DNA of 64,000 nucleotides from NCBI RefSeq assembly GCF_022606295.1, contig NZ_JAHHZS010000014.1:49961-113960 (forward strand), in the 5' to 3' direction. This document shows positions 41,947 through 51,334 of this stretch, piece after piece. The position numbers and the translations under genes are program-made. The notes below the pieces were generated by a model that saw only the letters and a list, made by a program, of their open reading frames with translations, did not search any database and was not told the DNA's origin. The DNA comes from Arthrobacter bambusae. Its GTDB lineage: Bacteria > Actinomycetota > Actinomycetes > Actinomycetales > Micrococcaceae. Each line of letters begins with the position of its first letter. Within the stretch, counting starts at the first letter, position 1.

Positions 41947-42878
41947 CGGCGCTGACTGCACCAACCGTATTGTGCGGACTTCTCATGGGCGCCGGACTTT
42001 GGCTGATCTTTGTTCGCATGCCGTTCATGCGCCCCATTCCGTTCGCGGAGCGGATCGAGCCGCAGCTCAGGTCCCAGAACCTTGGATCGCGGTTGCTGTC
42101 GGCCCCGGACGTCGCACCGTTCGGCCCGCTGGAGCGTATTGTGCGGCCTGTGTTCCAGGACGCGCTCCGCAACCTGGCGAAGTTCAACCTCGGCACCGCG
42201 TCCCTTAACAAAAGGCTGGCCAAGGCCGGCTCCGCAAAGTCCGCCCTGGACTTCCGGGCAGAGCAGTTGCTTTGGGCGGCGGCGGGCTTTGCCGCGGCGG
42301 TGGTCGTAGTGCTCATGAGTGCGGCGGGGGGACGGTTCAGTCCGGGGATTGCCGTCGTCTCGGTCTTGGTTTCCGCGCTGGGTGGATATCTTTTCCGCGA
42401 CTACATGCTGGGGATGCGGATCAAACGCAGGGAAAGGCTGATGCTGGCGGAATTCCCCAGCCTTGCCGAACTGATGGCCCTGGCGGTGGGAGCGGGGGAG
42501 AGCGCCAGCGGGGCCCTCGATCGAGTATGCCGGACGGCCCGCGGCGAGTTGGCGAAGGAGTTTTCCTTGGTACTGGGCGCCATGCGGGCAGGTACGCCCT
42601 TGGTCGAGGCCCTGCACGGGTTTTCGGGACGAACCGACCTCGGCCCGCTGGTTCGGTTCGTGGATGGAATTGTCGTTGCCGTCGAACGCGGTACTCCATT
42701 GGCCGATGTCTTGCGGGCCCAAGCTGCGGATGTCCGCGATTCAGCCAAGCGGGAGCTGATGGAAACGGCTGGTCGCAAGGAAATCGCGATGATGGTGCCG
42801 CTGGTTTTCGGAGTCTTGCCGCTCACCGTGGTCTTCGCCGTCTATCCCGGCTTGGCCGCGCTGAATCTTGGCTTCTGA
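41943..42878 (+). CDS. tadC: TadC-like inner membrane platform protein (T2SSF family)
   Basis: 311 residues, ATGA overlap with tadB. It has spans near 8-24, 98-122 and at the C-terminus (MMVPLVFGVLPLTVVFAVYPGLAAL), with the T2SSF core LMLAEFPSLAELMALAVGAGESASGALDRVC and GTPLADVLRAQAADVRDSAKRELMETAGRKE. That core, ending in the conserved AGRKE, is the family signature. Pairs with TadB in the pilus base. Confidence 0.88.
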   Translation: MTALTAPTVLCGLLMGAGLWLIFVRMPFMRPIPFAERIEPQLRSQNLGSRLLSAPDVAPFGPLERIVRPVFQDALRNLAKFNLGTASLNKRLAKAGSAKSALDFRAEQLLWAAAGFAAAVVVVLMSAAGGRFSPGIAVVSVLVSALGGYLFRDYMLGMRIKRRERLMLAEFPSLAELMALAVGAGESASGALDRVCRTARGELAKEFSLVLGAMRAGTPLVEALHGFSGRTDLGPLVRFVDGIVVAVERGTPLADVLRAQAADVRDSAKRELMETAGRKEIAMMVPLVFGVLPLTVVFAVYPGLAALNLGF

Positions 42879-42986
42879 CGATGACCTCCGGCAAAGCCTT
42901 TCCATCACATGAGTATAGGTTCGAATGCCGATACCAAAACCGCAAGGAAATCTACAACGGATTCCTGCACAGCGAAATGGGGGAAA

Positions 42987-43265
42987 ATGAAACAGGGAAA
43001 AATGAATAAGCGCGGAGGTCGAGGCCTGCCCGCATTCGGCCTTTTGCTGTGGCAGCTGTGGACACTTCTGTGGCCCGGATCAGCACTAGGAACAAGACCA
43101 AACCAACGTCCGATGCCCGACGACGACCATCCCGAGCGGGGCGACGTGCCTGGTTGGGTCATGATCACATTGATGTCCGCCGCGCTTGTCGCCGGTCTGC
43201 TGGCGCTGGCCGGCCCGGCACTCGAGGCACTCTTCAACCAGGCCATGAGCAAGGTCGGAAAGTAG
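42987..43265 (+). CDS. Small two-span pilin-like protein of the Tad locus
   Basis: 92 residues from ATG 42987 (GGGGG three bases upstream). A first hydrophobic stretch LPAFGLLLWQLWTLLWPGSALG looks like a signal peptide or anchor; a second, RGDVPGWVMITLMSAALVAGLLALAGPALEALF, resembles the single helix of actinobacterial Flp pilins, but the Glu at +5 expected for a classical Flp cleavage site is absent. Position between tadC and the TadE-like genes fits the major pilin slot. Called pilin-like, not proven. Confidence 0.6.
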   Translation: MKQGKMNKRGGRGLPAFGLLLWQLWTLLWPGSALGTRPNQRPMPDDDHPERGDVPGWVMITLMSAALVAGLLALAGPALEALFNQAMSKVGK

Positions 43266-43268
43266 TCC

Positions 43269-43691
43269 ATGCCGTTCCGCAGCAGGGGAGCGGGAGACGG
43301 CAGTTGCATGAGTGCAGGTCGCGGCGATGAACGCGGCTCCGCCGTCGTGGATTTTGTGCTGGTCGGCGGTCTGTTGACCGTATTTTTCCTTGCCGTCATT
43401 CAACTGGCCCTTGTGTTGCATGTGCGCAATACCCTCATTGATGCGGCATCGTCCGGAGCCCGGTACGGCACTCTCGCCGACCGGACTCCGGCCGATGCGC
43501 GTGAGCGCACCGCAGACCTGATCGGAACAGCGCTGAACGCAGACTTCGCCCGGGACGTCTCGACGTCGGAGGCTGGTTTCCAAGGAATCCGCACCTTGGA
43601 AGTGACAGTGCGGGCACCGTTGCCGGTCATCGGGTTGATTGGACCCGTGGGGGCGTTGGAGGTGAGGGGGCATGCTGCGTCTTCCCGCTGA
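43269..43691 (+). CDS. TadE-like minor pseudopilin
   Basis: 140 residues. After a short polar leader comes ERGSAVVDFVLVGGLLTVFFLAVIQLALVLHVRNTLIDAASSGARYG, the TadE-like signature with one hydrophobic helix, then a small extracellular domain ending RAPLPVIGLIGPVGALEVRGHA. The ATG at 43269 has GGAAAG six bases upstream; an ATG at 43308 is an alternative that would trim the leader to the more usual size. The stop lies inside the next gene, which overlaps by 20 bases. Confidence 0.82.
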   Translation: MPFRSRGAGDGSCMSAGRGDERGSAVVDFVLVGGLLTVFFLAVIQLALVLHVRNTLIDAASSGARYGTLADRTPADARERTADLIGTALNADFARDVSTSEAGFQGIRTLEVTVRAPLPVIGLIGPVGALEVRGHAASSR

Positions 43692-44190
43692 CCTTGGCCG
43701 TACCGTCCTTGCCCGTTTCAGGGAGGCCGCCCGCCTGCCGTTCCCGGACGGCCCGGAATCCAGCGGTTCACAGTGTGGCGCGGAGCGGGGAAGCGCGGTA
43801 GTCGAGTTCATCCTTATGGCACTCCTGCTCATGGTTCCCTTGGTTTACTTCATTGTCACCATTGGACAAATCCAGGGTGGCTCGTTCGCCGTTGTGGGGG
43901 CAGCGGACCAGGCCGCCAAGGTGTACGTCATGCAAAAGGACACCTCCCAGGGGCGCGTCGCCGCTGAACAGGCTGCTCTTTTGACCCTCGCCGACTATGG
44001 ACACTCCGCGGAGCAGGCGTTTGTGGACGTCGCGTGCGACCGCGGCGATTGCCTGTCCGCCGGGGCAGCGGTCACGGTTACGGTCAAGCTCACGGTTCCG
44101 TTGCCGATGGTGCCTTTTGGAGAGGCTCTGAGCCTGGACGCCGCGAATCTGAGTGCGTCGGCCACGCAAATCGTCGGACGGTTCCGGTGA
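43672..44190 (+). CDS. TadE-like minor pseudopilin, second copy
   Basis: 172 residues. A long leader (about 38 residues) precedes ERGSAVVEFILMALLLMVPLVYFIVTIGQIQ, where the Glu at +5 of the mature helix is present. The extracellular part contains one Cys pair (DVACDRGDC). The ATG at 43672 has GAGGGGG just upstream and overlaps the previous gene. Different enough from the preceding TadE to be a separate component. Confidence 0.82.
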   Translation: MLRLPADLGRTVLARFREAARLPFPDGPESSGSQCGAERGSAVVEFILMALLLMVPLVYFIVTIGQIQGGSFAVVGAADQAAKVYVMQKDTSQGRVAAEQAALLTLADYGHSAEQAFVDVACDRGDCLSAGAAVTVTVKLTVPLPMVPFGEALSLDAANLSASATQIVGRFR

Positions 44191-44666
44191 GGGATCTTCC
44201 TGGGCAAGGGGATGTGCTGCGGCCACGCGGATCGGAGGGGGAACACGGCCAATTGATGGTCTTGACCATCGGTTATGTGGTGATCGCGTTGTTGCTTGCA
44301 ACGGTCGTTGCTGCGGCTTCCGCCATCTACATCGAGCATAAGAAGCTCCTCTCCCTGGCGGACGGAGCTTCGGTGGCAGCGGCGGACAGCTATTCCCTTG
44401 GCCAGGTAGACGGTGGTGCCGAAACCCCGTCGGCCGTCCTCAACAGCGAGCGGGTGCGCCACGTGACCGGGTCATACCTCAGCCAAAACGGCGCCCATTC
44501 ACGATTCGATCAACTTGCCGTCGCCCCTGGTACCGGAAGTCCGGACAGCACTACGGCCGAGGTTGTGCTGAGCGCGGTCGCCCATCCGCCCGTGATCAGC
44601 TTCATCCTTCCCGCCGGTGTGCCGATCGAAGCCCGTTCCACCGCGCGTTCCCGGTTGACGCGCTAG
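44187..44666 (+). CDS. TadG-like pilus/helicase-associated membrane protein
   Basis: 159 residues, GTG start overlapping the previous stop. [55 protein letters not shown] is the TadG N-terminal pattern (one span, then the [10 protein letters not shown] block typical of Flp-assembly TadG-like proteins of actinobacteria). It lacks the large von Willebrand domain of proteobacterial TadG. It is the last gene of the Tad operon; prfB follows after 65 bases. Confidence 0.8.
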   Translation: MRDLPGQGDVLRPRGSEGEHGQLMVLTIGYVVIALLLATVVAAASAIYIEHKKLLSLADGASVAAADSYSLGQVDGGAETPSAVLNSERVRHVTGSYLSQNGAHSRFDQLAVAPGTGSPDSTTAEVVLSAVAHPPVISFILPAGVPIEARSTARSRLTR

Positions 44667-44731
44667 TTCCAAGCGTCATACGTCCAGTCCCGTGCGGAGG
44701 CCACCAACGGATGGCGTACTCTGGAACAACC

Positions 44732-45847
44732 ATGGCTCAGATTGATTTTCCCGCAGAAATCCGCGCGCTCCGCTCCATCTACCGCTCCATCGAACAGGTT
44801 TCCGATGTCGAAAAGCTCAAGGAAGAGATCGCTGAACTGAGCGAGCGGGCGGGTGAACCGAACCTCTGGGACGATCCAGCATCCGCGCAAGTGATTACGT
44901 CCAAGTTGTCCCACCGGCAGTCCGAACTCGAGCGGTTGAACAGGCTGACGGGCCGAATCGACGACCTTGAGGTCCTTGTCGAGCTCGGCCAGGACGAGGA
45001 CGACGACGCCTCCATGGTCGAAGCCGCCACGGAACTCGAATCGATCCGCAAGTCCCTCAAGGAACTTGAAGTGGTAACCCTGCTCTCAGGCGAATATGAC
45101 GAACGCGAAGCCGTCGTCACGATTCGTGCCGGCGCCGGCGGTGTTGATGCGGCGGACTTCGCCGAGATGCTCATGCGCATGTACCTGCGGTGGGCAGAGC
45201 GCCACGGCTACCCGACCACGGTCATGGACACCTCATACGCCGAAGAAGCCGGCCTCAAATCAGCGACTTTCGAGGTCAAAGCGCCGTACGCGTTCGGTAC
45301 CCTCAGCGTCGAAGCCGGGACGCACCGGCTCGTCCGCATCAGCCCGTTCGACAACCAGGGCCGGCGGCAAACGTCCTTTGCCGCCGTCGAAGTCATCCCG
45401 CTCATCGAGCAAACCGACTCAATCCACATTCCGGACAATGAGATCCGCGTCGATGTGTTCCGGTCTTCCGGTCCTGGCGGGCAGTCCGTCAACACGACGG
45501 ACTCCGCAGTACGTTTGACCCACATTCCCTCGGGGATTGTGGTGTCCATGCAGAATGAGAAGTCCCAGCTGCAGAACCGCGCAGCGGCAATGCGCGTTCT
45601 CCAATCAAGGCTCCTCCTCCTGAAAAAGGAGCAGGAAGATGCCGAGAAGAAGGCATTCGCAGGTGACGTGAAGGCATCCTGGGGTGACCAGATGCGTTCG
45701 TACGTGCTCAATCCGTACCAGATGGTCAAGGACCTGCGCACTGAACACGAAGTAGGCAACACGTCAGCGGTATTCGACGGCGACATCGACGACTTCATCG
45801 ACGCCGGCATTCGCTGGCGCACGGGTAACCGCAACGCCGAAGGGTAA
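44732..45847 (+). CDS. prfB: Peptide chain release factor 2
   Basis: 371 residues from ATG 44732. RF2 releases the chain at UGA and [18 protein letters not shown] has the SPF stop-codon anticodon motif and [20 protein letters not shown] the GGQ catalytic motif. The N-terminus is read straight through: no internal in-frame stop and no frameshift site is present, so this gene has lost or never had the programmed +1 shift of many bacteria. It is the head of the block with ftsE and ftsX. Confidence 0.96.
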   Translation: MAQIDFPAEIRALRSIYRSIEQVSDVEKLKEEIAELSERAGEPNLWDDPASAQVITSKLSHRQSELERLNRLTGRIDDLEVLVELGQDEDDDASMVEAATELESIRKSLKELEVVTLLSGEYDEREAVVTIRAGAGGVDAADFAEMLMRMYLRWAERHGYPTTVMDTSYAEEAGLKSATFEVKAPYAFGTLSVEAGTHRLVRISPFDNQGRRQTSFAAVEVIPLIEQTDSIHIPDNEIRVDVFRSSGPGGQSVNTTDSAVRLTHIPSGIVVSMQNEKSQLQNRAAAMRVLQSRLLLLKKEQEDAEKKAFAGDVKASWGDQMRSYVLNPYQMVKDLRTEHEVGNTSAVFDGDIDDFIDAGIRWRTGNRNAEG

Positions 45848-45918
45848 AGCCGCCTGAGCTGGGAGCCTGATTAGGCGACACACCGCAGCAAGCCCGCGAT
45901 TCCATGGCGGAGCGTGCG

Positions 45919-45924
45919 TATAGT
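45919..45924 (+). promoter_or_regulatory. Possible -10 element for ftsE
   Basis: TATAGT in the 171-bp gap between prfB and ftsE, 95 bases before the ftsE start. No convincing -35 is seen, so this is weak. Confidence 0.3.
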
Positions 45925-46018
45925 CGAAGAGCCGGCGCTCAACTTCCCCCAACGAAAGCCCGTGCGCTGGCGGTTGGACTGGCCGAACGTGGCATGTCCG
46001 GCGGGGTTCTGAAGAGTC

Positions 46019-46783
46019 ATGATCCGATTTGAGAATGTCACCAAGGTCTACGACACCAATGCCCGTCCGGCGTTGGATGCTGTCAACCTTGAGATTGACC
46101 GTGGAGAATTCACCTTCCTCGTCGGGGCCTCGGGCTCCGGCAAGTCGACGTTTCTACGACTCATCCTGAAGGAAGACCGTGCAACGTCCGGTTCGGTCTA
46201 CGTCGCCGGCCAAAACGTAGCCAACATTTCAAGCTGGCGGGTCCCCAAGCTTCGCCGTGGAATCGGCGTCGTTTTCCAGGACTTCCGTCTGTTGCCGCAG
46301 AAGAATGTCTTCGCCAACGTGGCCTTCGCCATGCAGGTGATCGGCAAGAGCCGCAGCATCATCCGGGAGACAGTCCCTGAAGTGCTGAAGACGGTCGGGC
46401 TTGAAGGCAAGGAACGTCGCATGCCCCATGAGCTGTCCGGTGGCGAGCAGCAGCGCGTGGCCATCGCCCGCGCCGTCGTCAACCGCCCGGGAATCCTTCT
46501 TGCTGACGAACCCACCGGAAACCTGGATCCCATTACCTCGATGGGCATCATGGGCGTGCTCGACAAGATCAACCAGAACGGCACCACTGTGGTCATGGCA
46601 ACTCACGACGACGACATTGTGAACGAGATGCGCAAGCGCGTCGTGGAGCTCCGGAACGGAGTGGTGGTCCGTGACGAGGCCAGGGCGCTCTACACCTCGA
46701 TGATTCCGGTGGTGGGGGAGTCCCGGCGGATGAAGGACGCGAGCGATGCGGAAATCGACCGCGCGCAGGGGGTCCAGCAGTGA
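46019..46783 (+). CDS. ftsE: Cell division ATP-binding protein FtsE
   Basis: 254 residues. Walker [10 protein letters not shown] at about 38-46, Q-loop VFQDFRLLP, signature [14 protein letters not shown], Walker [13 protein letters not shown] and H-loop ATHDDDIV are complete. FtsE pairs with FtsX at the divisome and controls septal peptidoglycan hydrolases. The C-terminal ~30 residues are extra and charged, as in other actinobacteria. It overlaps ftsX (GTGA). Confidence 0.97.
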   Translation: MIRFENVTKVYDTNARPALDAVNLEIDRGEFTFLVGASGSGKSTFLRLILKEDRATSGSVYVAGQNVANISSWRVPKLRRGIGVVFQDFRLLPQKNVFANVAFAMQVIGKSRSIIRETVPEVLKTVGLEGKERRMPHELSGGEQQRVAIARAVVNRPGILLADEPTGNLDPITSMGIMGVLDKINQNGTTVVMATHDDDIVNEMRKRVVELRNGVVVRDEARALYTSMIPVVGESRRMKDASDAEIDRAQGVQQ

Positions 46784-47694
46784 GGCTCGCTTTTATCCTG
46801 GGCGAGATCGGCAGCGGCCTGCGCCGGAACCTGTCCATGGTGATTTCCGTTGTCCTGGTGACCTTTGTCTCCCTCACATTCGTCGGCGCAGCCGGAATGC
46901 TGCAGATGCAGATCAACCAGATGAAGGGCTACTGGTACGACAAAGTCCAGGTCGCTATCTTCCTCTGCAACGACTCCTCGACGTCGACCGGATGCGCTTC
47001 GGGCGCGGTCACCAAAGAGCAGCAGGACAACCTGGTCAAGATGCTCGAGTCACCAGCAGTCAAGCAGTACATCAACGATTACCAGTTCGAGTCGCAAGCA
47101 GATGCGTTCAAGCACTTCAAGGAACAGTTCTCCAACTCTCCGATTGTTGATTCGGTCACCCAGGACCAGCTTCCTTCGTCCTTCCGGATCAACATGAAGG
47201 ATCCCCAGAAGTACCAGATCATCAGCGAGACCTTCTCCTCCCAAGCCGGCGTGGAGACCGTGAGCGATCAGCGCCAGGTCCTTGAACGGATCTTCGAGTG
47301 GATGAACGGTGCCTCCGTGGCGGCAATGGTGGTCGCGGGAGTCATGATCTTCTGTGCAGTCCTGCTCATCACCACAACCATCAGATTGTCCGCATTCAGC
47401 AGGCGACGCGAGACAGGCATCATGCGCCTCGTGGGAGCATCGAAGACCGTCATCCAACTGCCGTTCATCCTCGAAGGCGTCATCGCCGCCGTCGTGGGTG
47501 CAGTCCTGGCTTCCGGAACGCTGTGGTTGGTGGCCCAGTTCTGGCTCAACGGGGACTTGTCGCAGCAATTCCTGAATACTCCGTTTATATCCTCGACCCA
47601 GGTACTCGTGATTGCGCCTGTCCTGATAGCGTTGGGCGGCGGCCTGGCGGGGATTTCCTCCCTCCTGACCCTCCGCCGATATCTCAAGGTGTAG
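46780..47694 (+). CDS. ftsX: Cell division protein FtsX
   Basis: 304 residues. A cytoplasmic N-terminus ([32 protein letters not shown]) leads to the first span; an extracellular loop of about 130 residues contains a Cys pair ([10 protein letters not shown]); three spans close the protein. The loop is where FtsX binds a coiled-coil hydrolase, here most likely the M23 protein encoded next. GTG start overlapping the ftsE stop. Confidence 0.95.
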   Translation: MRLAFILGEIGSGLRRNLSMVISVVLVTFVSLTFVGAAGMLQMQINQMKGYWYDKVQVAIFLCNDSSTSTGCASGAVTKEQQDNLVKMLESPAVKQYINDYQFESQADAFKHFKEQFSNSPIVDSVTQDQLPSSFRINMKDPQKYQIISETFSSQAGVETVSDQRQVLERIFEWMNGASVAAMVVAGVMIFCAVLLITTTIRLSAFSRRRETGIMRLVGASKTVIQLPFILEGVIAAVVGAVLASGTLWLVAQFWLNGDLSQQFLNTPFISSTQVLVIAPVLIALGGGLAGISSLLTLRRYLKV

Positions 47695-47696
47695 CC

Positions 47697-49124
47697 ATGA
47701 AAAGCACTGATCCCGAGCGAACAGGACAGCCGATGCCCCGGAAGTACCAGGCTGCCCTGCAGCTGCGCATGGCGAGCGGCCGCGCCAAGGTTGCCGGCTC
47801 GGTGCTTGCCATCGCGCTGGTTGCGAGCCTTGCAACTGCCCCCATGGCACAAGCGGACGACCTCGACGACCAGCAAGCGGCCCTCAACGCCGAATCGGCG
47901 CGAGTGCAGCAGTCGCTGGAATTCGTTGATGCCAACATCGCCAAGGCTGCCGGCGACCTCGTGGTCTACCAAGGCCAGCTTCCGGGAGCGCAACAGGCAC
48001 TGCTCGATGCCCAGGGCAGGGTCGCCAGCGCAGTGAAGGACGCTGATGCCCTGGCTGCCCGCGTTGATCTGGCGCAGCAGAGCAAAGCCCAGATCACCCA
48101 GCAGTTGGAAAACGACAAGCAAAAGATCACTGAGACCAAGAAGCTCATCGGCCAAATCGCGGCTCAGGCTTACAAATCCGGTGGTGTTCCGACGAACGTT
48201 GCCTTGCTGTTCGGATCGAACGACGGCGGCAACCTCACGGAATCCATGGACCTCGCCAACCAGGCGATGCGCAGCCAGAACGCCACGATGACGAAGTTGA
48301 CGCAGCAGAGCGCCACGAACGTGAACTCGCAGGCCCGGCTCGCCGCCGTCGAACAGGAAATCCGAGATCTGAAGGCGAAAGCGGACGCCGCACTGGAGCG
48401 GGAAAAAGCCGCCCGCGATGACGCCGCAGCCAAGAAGGCGCAGGTGGACAAGCTCATTTCCGATACCACCCGCCTCAACAGCCAGCTTCAGGCGGCCAAG
48501 CCAAGTATCCAGGCCCAGCTCCAACAAGTGAAGGCGAACCAGGATGCCGTCGCGGCGGAAATTTCCGAGCGGGACCGCAAGCTCCGAGAAGCCTGGTTGG
48601 CTGAACAGCAGCGAATCGCCGCGGCCGCTGCGGCAGCCGCGCAGGCGCAAAACCAGGCACCCCCGCAACCTTTTGTCCCACCAGCGAGCAACCCGCGCTC
48701 CAACTTCGGCTTGATCCACCCGGTACCTGCGAACATCCCGATCACCTCAGGCTTCGGTTGGCGTGCGACGCCGCCAGGAACCATCGATTTCTACGGCCAG
48801 GGCGGTTACATGCACACTGGCATCGACTTCGGTGCCCCGTGTGGAACACCCGTGTATGCAGCGGCTGCCGGCACCGTATTTTCCGCCGGTTGGGGCAACG
48901 ACGGCGGGGGCAACCGTGTCAAAATATCGCACGGAGTCATCAACGGGGATTCCCTGACCACGGTCTACTACCACAACACGAGCGTGGTGGTTTCTTCCGG
49001 ACAGCAGGTGAGTCAGGGCCAGCTCATCGCATATTCGGGTACCACGGGTAACTCCACTGGTTGCCACGTGCACTTTGAAACCTGGGTGAACGGGCAGGCT
49101 GTTGACCCGATGAACCTTCTGTAG
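47697..49124 (+). CDS. Secreted coiled-coil M23 peptidase, likely FtsEX-activated
   Basis: 475 residues. A signal peptide (about 30-54, ending APMAQADD) is followed by a long Ala/Gln-rich coiled coil to about 320, an Ala-rich hinge and a C-terminal M23 domain with HTGIDFGAP (H-x3-D zinc ligands) and HVHFE. Architecture matches EnvC/RipC/PcsB-type hydrolases, whose coiled coil docks on FtsX. It begins two bases after the ftsX stop, which supports that link. The two zinc-ligand motifs are intact, so an active enzyme is likely. Confidence 0.92.
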   Translation: MKSTDPERTGQPMPRKYQAALQLRMASGRAKVAGSVLAIALVASLATAPMAQADDLDDQQAALNAESARVQQSLEFVDANIAKAAGDLVVYQGQLPGAQQALLDAQGRVASAVKDADALAARVDLAQQSKAQITQQLENDKQKITETKKLIGQIAAQAYKSGGVPTNVALLFGSNDGGNLTESMDLANQAMRSQNATMTKLTQQSATNVNSQARLAAVEQEIRDLKAKADAALEREKAARDDAAAKKAQVDKLISDTTRLNSQLQAAKPSIQAQLQQVKANQDAVAAEISERDRKLREAWLAEQQRIAAAAAAAAQAQNQAPPQPFVPPASNPRSNFGLIHPVPANIPITSGFGWRATPPGTIDFYGQGGYMHTGIDFGAPCGTPVYAAAAGTVFSAGWGNDGGGNRVKISHGVINGDSLTTVYYHNTSVVVSSGQQVSQGQLIAYSGTTGNSTGCHVHFETWVNGQAVDPMNLL

Positions 49125-49188
49125 CCCGCAGGACAGTGTTCTACTGGCGTAGACTAGTGTGATTCTTCGACAACCAAGGAGTTCTACC

Positions 49189-49659
49189 GTGCCCAAGGAA
49201 AGTGGCCGTAAGGTAGTGGCCACCAATCGCAAGGCTCGGCATGACTACCACATATTGGATACCTATGAGGCTGGCATTGCCCTTATGGGAACCGAAGTAA
49301 AGTCCCTGCGTGAAGGCCACGCCTCGATGGTCGATGGCTTCTGCACGTTCTACAACGACGAGTTGTGGATGGAGGGCATCCATATCCCCGAGTACAACCA
49401 GGGGAGCTGGACCAACCACGCCGCACGCCGCCGTCGGAAGTTGTTGCTTCACCGCGAGGAACTCAACAAAATCTCCGGCAAGATCCGCGAGACGGGGCTG
49501 ACGGTAGTGCCGCTCCAGCTGTACTTCCTGGACGGGCGTGCCAAGGTGGAGATCGCCTTGGCCCGAGGCAAGAAGGATTACGACAAGCGGCAGACCTTGC
49601 GCGAGCAGCAGGACAAGCGCGAATCGCTGCGTGAACTGCGCGAACGCAACCGCCGCTAA
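49189..49659 (+). CDS. smpB: tmRNA-binding protein SmpB
   Basis: 156 residues, GTG start with AAGGAG seven bases before. [39 protein letters not shown] is the OB-fold core; the basic C-terminal tail [15 protein letters not shown] occupies the empty mRNA channel. It partners the tmRNA encoded directly downstream (ssrA, 143 bases away), and together they rescue stalled ribosomes. Confidence 0.97.
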   Translation: MPKESGRKVVATNRKARHDYHILDTYEAGIALMGTEVKSLREGHASMVDGFCTFYNDELWMEGIHIPEYNQGSWTNHAARRRRKLLLHREELNKISGKIRETGLTVVPLQLYFLDGRAKVEIALARGKKDYDKRQTLREQQDKRESLRELRERNRR

Positions 49660-49801
49660 GCTGCGTCGTCAAGGACGTCCGCAGCCAAGCGTGTCCCGGA
49701 ATGTTCGGGTGCTGCGATGCGTTATGATGATTAACCCGGCAGGTTTTTAGGGTGATCGTTTTCGGGCGACCATCGTGCTGCGGGGATTGATAACAAAATA
49801 C

Positions 49802-50167
49802 GGGGATGATCGGTTTCGACGATGTTAGTCGCGACAGGTGAAGCGGGCCGAGGATGCAGAATTATCTCGTAAACGCTGTCTGCAAACCAATAAGTGCCAA
49901 TTCTAAGCGCACTGACTTCGCTCTTGCTGCCTAAGCAGTAAGACAGTCCGTCAGCCCGAGGTTGCTATTGCCCCGGATCCTGGCGTCATTTAGATAGCCA
50001 CTGCTGCTTGCCTTCGTCATCGAGGCGAGCGGGACTCTTAGATGACTGGGCCCGGATTAGCTACTTGTTCGTACGATAGCTGGGGCCGAGAAAGTCCGAC
50101 GCGAACTGCGCCCGGAGAAGCCCTGACAACACGACATCGGACGGGGGTTCAATTCCCCCCATCTCCA
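49802..50167 (+). ncRNA. ssrA: Transfer-messenger RNA
   Basis: The tRNA-like ends pair: GGGGATG at 49802-49808 with CATCTCC at 50160-50166 (one G-U), with the T-arm GGGGGTTCAATTCCCCC before it and the D-like ATCGGTTTCGAC after the 5' strand. The discriminator is A50167; CCA is not encoded. The tag reading frame is 49896-49934 and reads ANSKRTDFALAA then TAA, ending in the LAA degradation tail. The molecule is about 366 nt. It sits downstream of smpB. Confidence 0.93.
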
Positions 50168-50216
50168 CTTTTGTGATGAGTCGAGACATCCTTCACGGAT
50201 GGCTCGGCTCATCGGG

Positions 50217-50247
50217 AACACCCCGGTCTTCGGACCGGGGTGTTTTT
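50217..50247 (+). terminator. Intrinsic terminator of ssrA
   Basis: A perfect 12-bp stem (50217-50228 with 50233-50244) closed by a TTCG tetraloop and followed by TTT. A longer imperfect hairpin (about 50174-50212) precedes it. Confidence 0.92.
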
Positions 50248-50277
50248 CTTTGTCCGGGTGGGTAACCGCGGGCGGGG

Positions 50278-50481
50278 TCAGTGGTTCGGACTCCGTGCTG
50301 CCTGCTCGCCATCCGCACTGTCGACGCCGTCAGGAGGGTTCCCAGGTTCCCCCTCGCGGTGTTTGGCCACGGGTTTGCGGTCAACCAGCCTTCTTCGCTG
50401 GTGTCCAAAGACCATCACAACGGCTACCAGTGCGGCTCCGACAAGGACCATCACGACCCATATCCATTGTTGCCCGTCCAC
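50278..50481 (-). CDS. Putative small membrane protein facing ssrA
   Basis: 67 residues, GTG start. DGQQWIWVVMVLVGAALVAVVMVFG is one membrane span, followed by a basic HQRRR anchor and a polar tail. A GGGGCGA lies upstream. It ends just before the ssrA terminator, which would then serve both strands. No family is recognised; it may be a false frame. Confidence 0.4.
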   Translation of the reverse strand: MDGQQWIWVVMVLVGAALVAVVMVFGHQRRRLVDRKPVAKHREGEPGNPPDGVDSADGEQAARSPNH

Positions 50482-50860
50482 GTTCGCCCCAATCTCAGCC
50501 CGTCGGCTGGGTCCTGCGTTGTGCTACGAAAGGCCCTCGTTCCGTCGGCCTAGGCTTGGAGGACAGGACCGGTAAGGAGTCAGTCTTTCTCCTGGTGGTT
50601 TGCGTAGGCGATGCACCGACCCCGGTTTTCGGAAGGTGGGTTGTCCATTGAGCAAGGCTCCCTGCATATTTTTTCGCTGCGGCCCCTCGCCGGTCTGGAC
50701 CCAGTCGTGGCCATCCGCCCATCTTTTTTGGCATGAACGCTGTCCGACACGATAGGACTGCGGGCGGTTGCTTTCTTGAGTACCCCCTACTTGTTTTCGG
50801 GGACCCCTACGCAAGGACTGCGCCTGTCCCCACAGCGTGATTGTTAACCAGTGGGCGCCG
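50482..50860. other. Non-coding stretch without a recognisable feature
   Basis: About 380 bp between the small membrane gene and DUF3237. No good reading frame, hairpin with T-run, tRNA or repeat was seen. It marks the border between the conserved smpB-ssrA block and the catabolic island, where lateral arrival would be expected to insert. Confidence 0.5.
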
Positions 50861-51334
50861 CTAGTCGATCAAAAAGATCCGCACGACCACCTGATCCGGA
50901 TGGCGTTCGCCGGTTCCGACAGCCAGCCGGTTGTTGAGGTAGGCGAGTCCGGGCGCAGAACTGGTCAGACGCGGCCAGCAGCGAAAGTAGATGCGGTCCG
51001 CCGCGACATCTTCGCCGCGGTTCAGCCGTTCGATGTCCTCTGCCGTACCGTGGCGGAGCGCCGTGTTGTGGACGTAGATGCGTTGTCCCGCATCTGTTTC
51101 GAGGGCATATCGGGCATCCAGTTCCGTCAGCTCCCGGCTGCGCAGTATCTGGTAGTCGGCGCCGCCGGGGAGGACCTTGCCTGTGACATGGGGGCCGTCG
51201 AAAGTGCCTCCGGTGATTGGCACTATCCGGCGGTGCCCCTCCGGTGTCGTCCCGACGTCGACCGGCAGCCCGACGTCGACGGCCACTTCGGCGAAGAAGG
51301 ACAGCCCCGGCGCGGCCGTCCGGCCGGTGTTCAC
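50861..51334 (-). CDS. DUF3237 domain protein
   Basis: 157 residues from GTG 51334, which overlaps the stop of the CocE-type gene. GLSFFAEVAVDVGLPVDVGTTPEGHRRIVPITGGTFDGPHVTGKVLPGGADY and YALETDAGQRIYVHNTALRHG match the DUF3237 (UPF0311) family, a small beta-barrel of unknown role. Family members are often next to esterases or decarboxylases. It is the last gene of the MHS transporter-hydrolase operon. Confidence 0.82.
   Translation of the reverse strand: MNTGRTAAPGLSFFAEVAVDVGLPVDVGTTPEGHRRIVPITGGTFDGPHVTGKVLPGGADYQILRSRELTELDARYALETDAGQRIYVHNTALRHGTAEDIERLNRGEDVAADRIYFRCWPRLTSSAPGLAYLNNRLAVGTGERHPDQVVVRIFLID

Noticed and set aside
50199..50651. 150-codon + strand frame after ssrA.
   Set aside because: It starts inside the terminator hairpin of ssrA and its translation has no family features.
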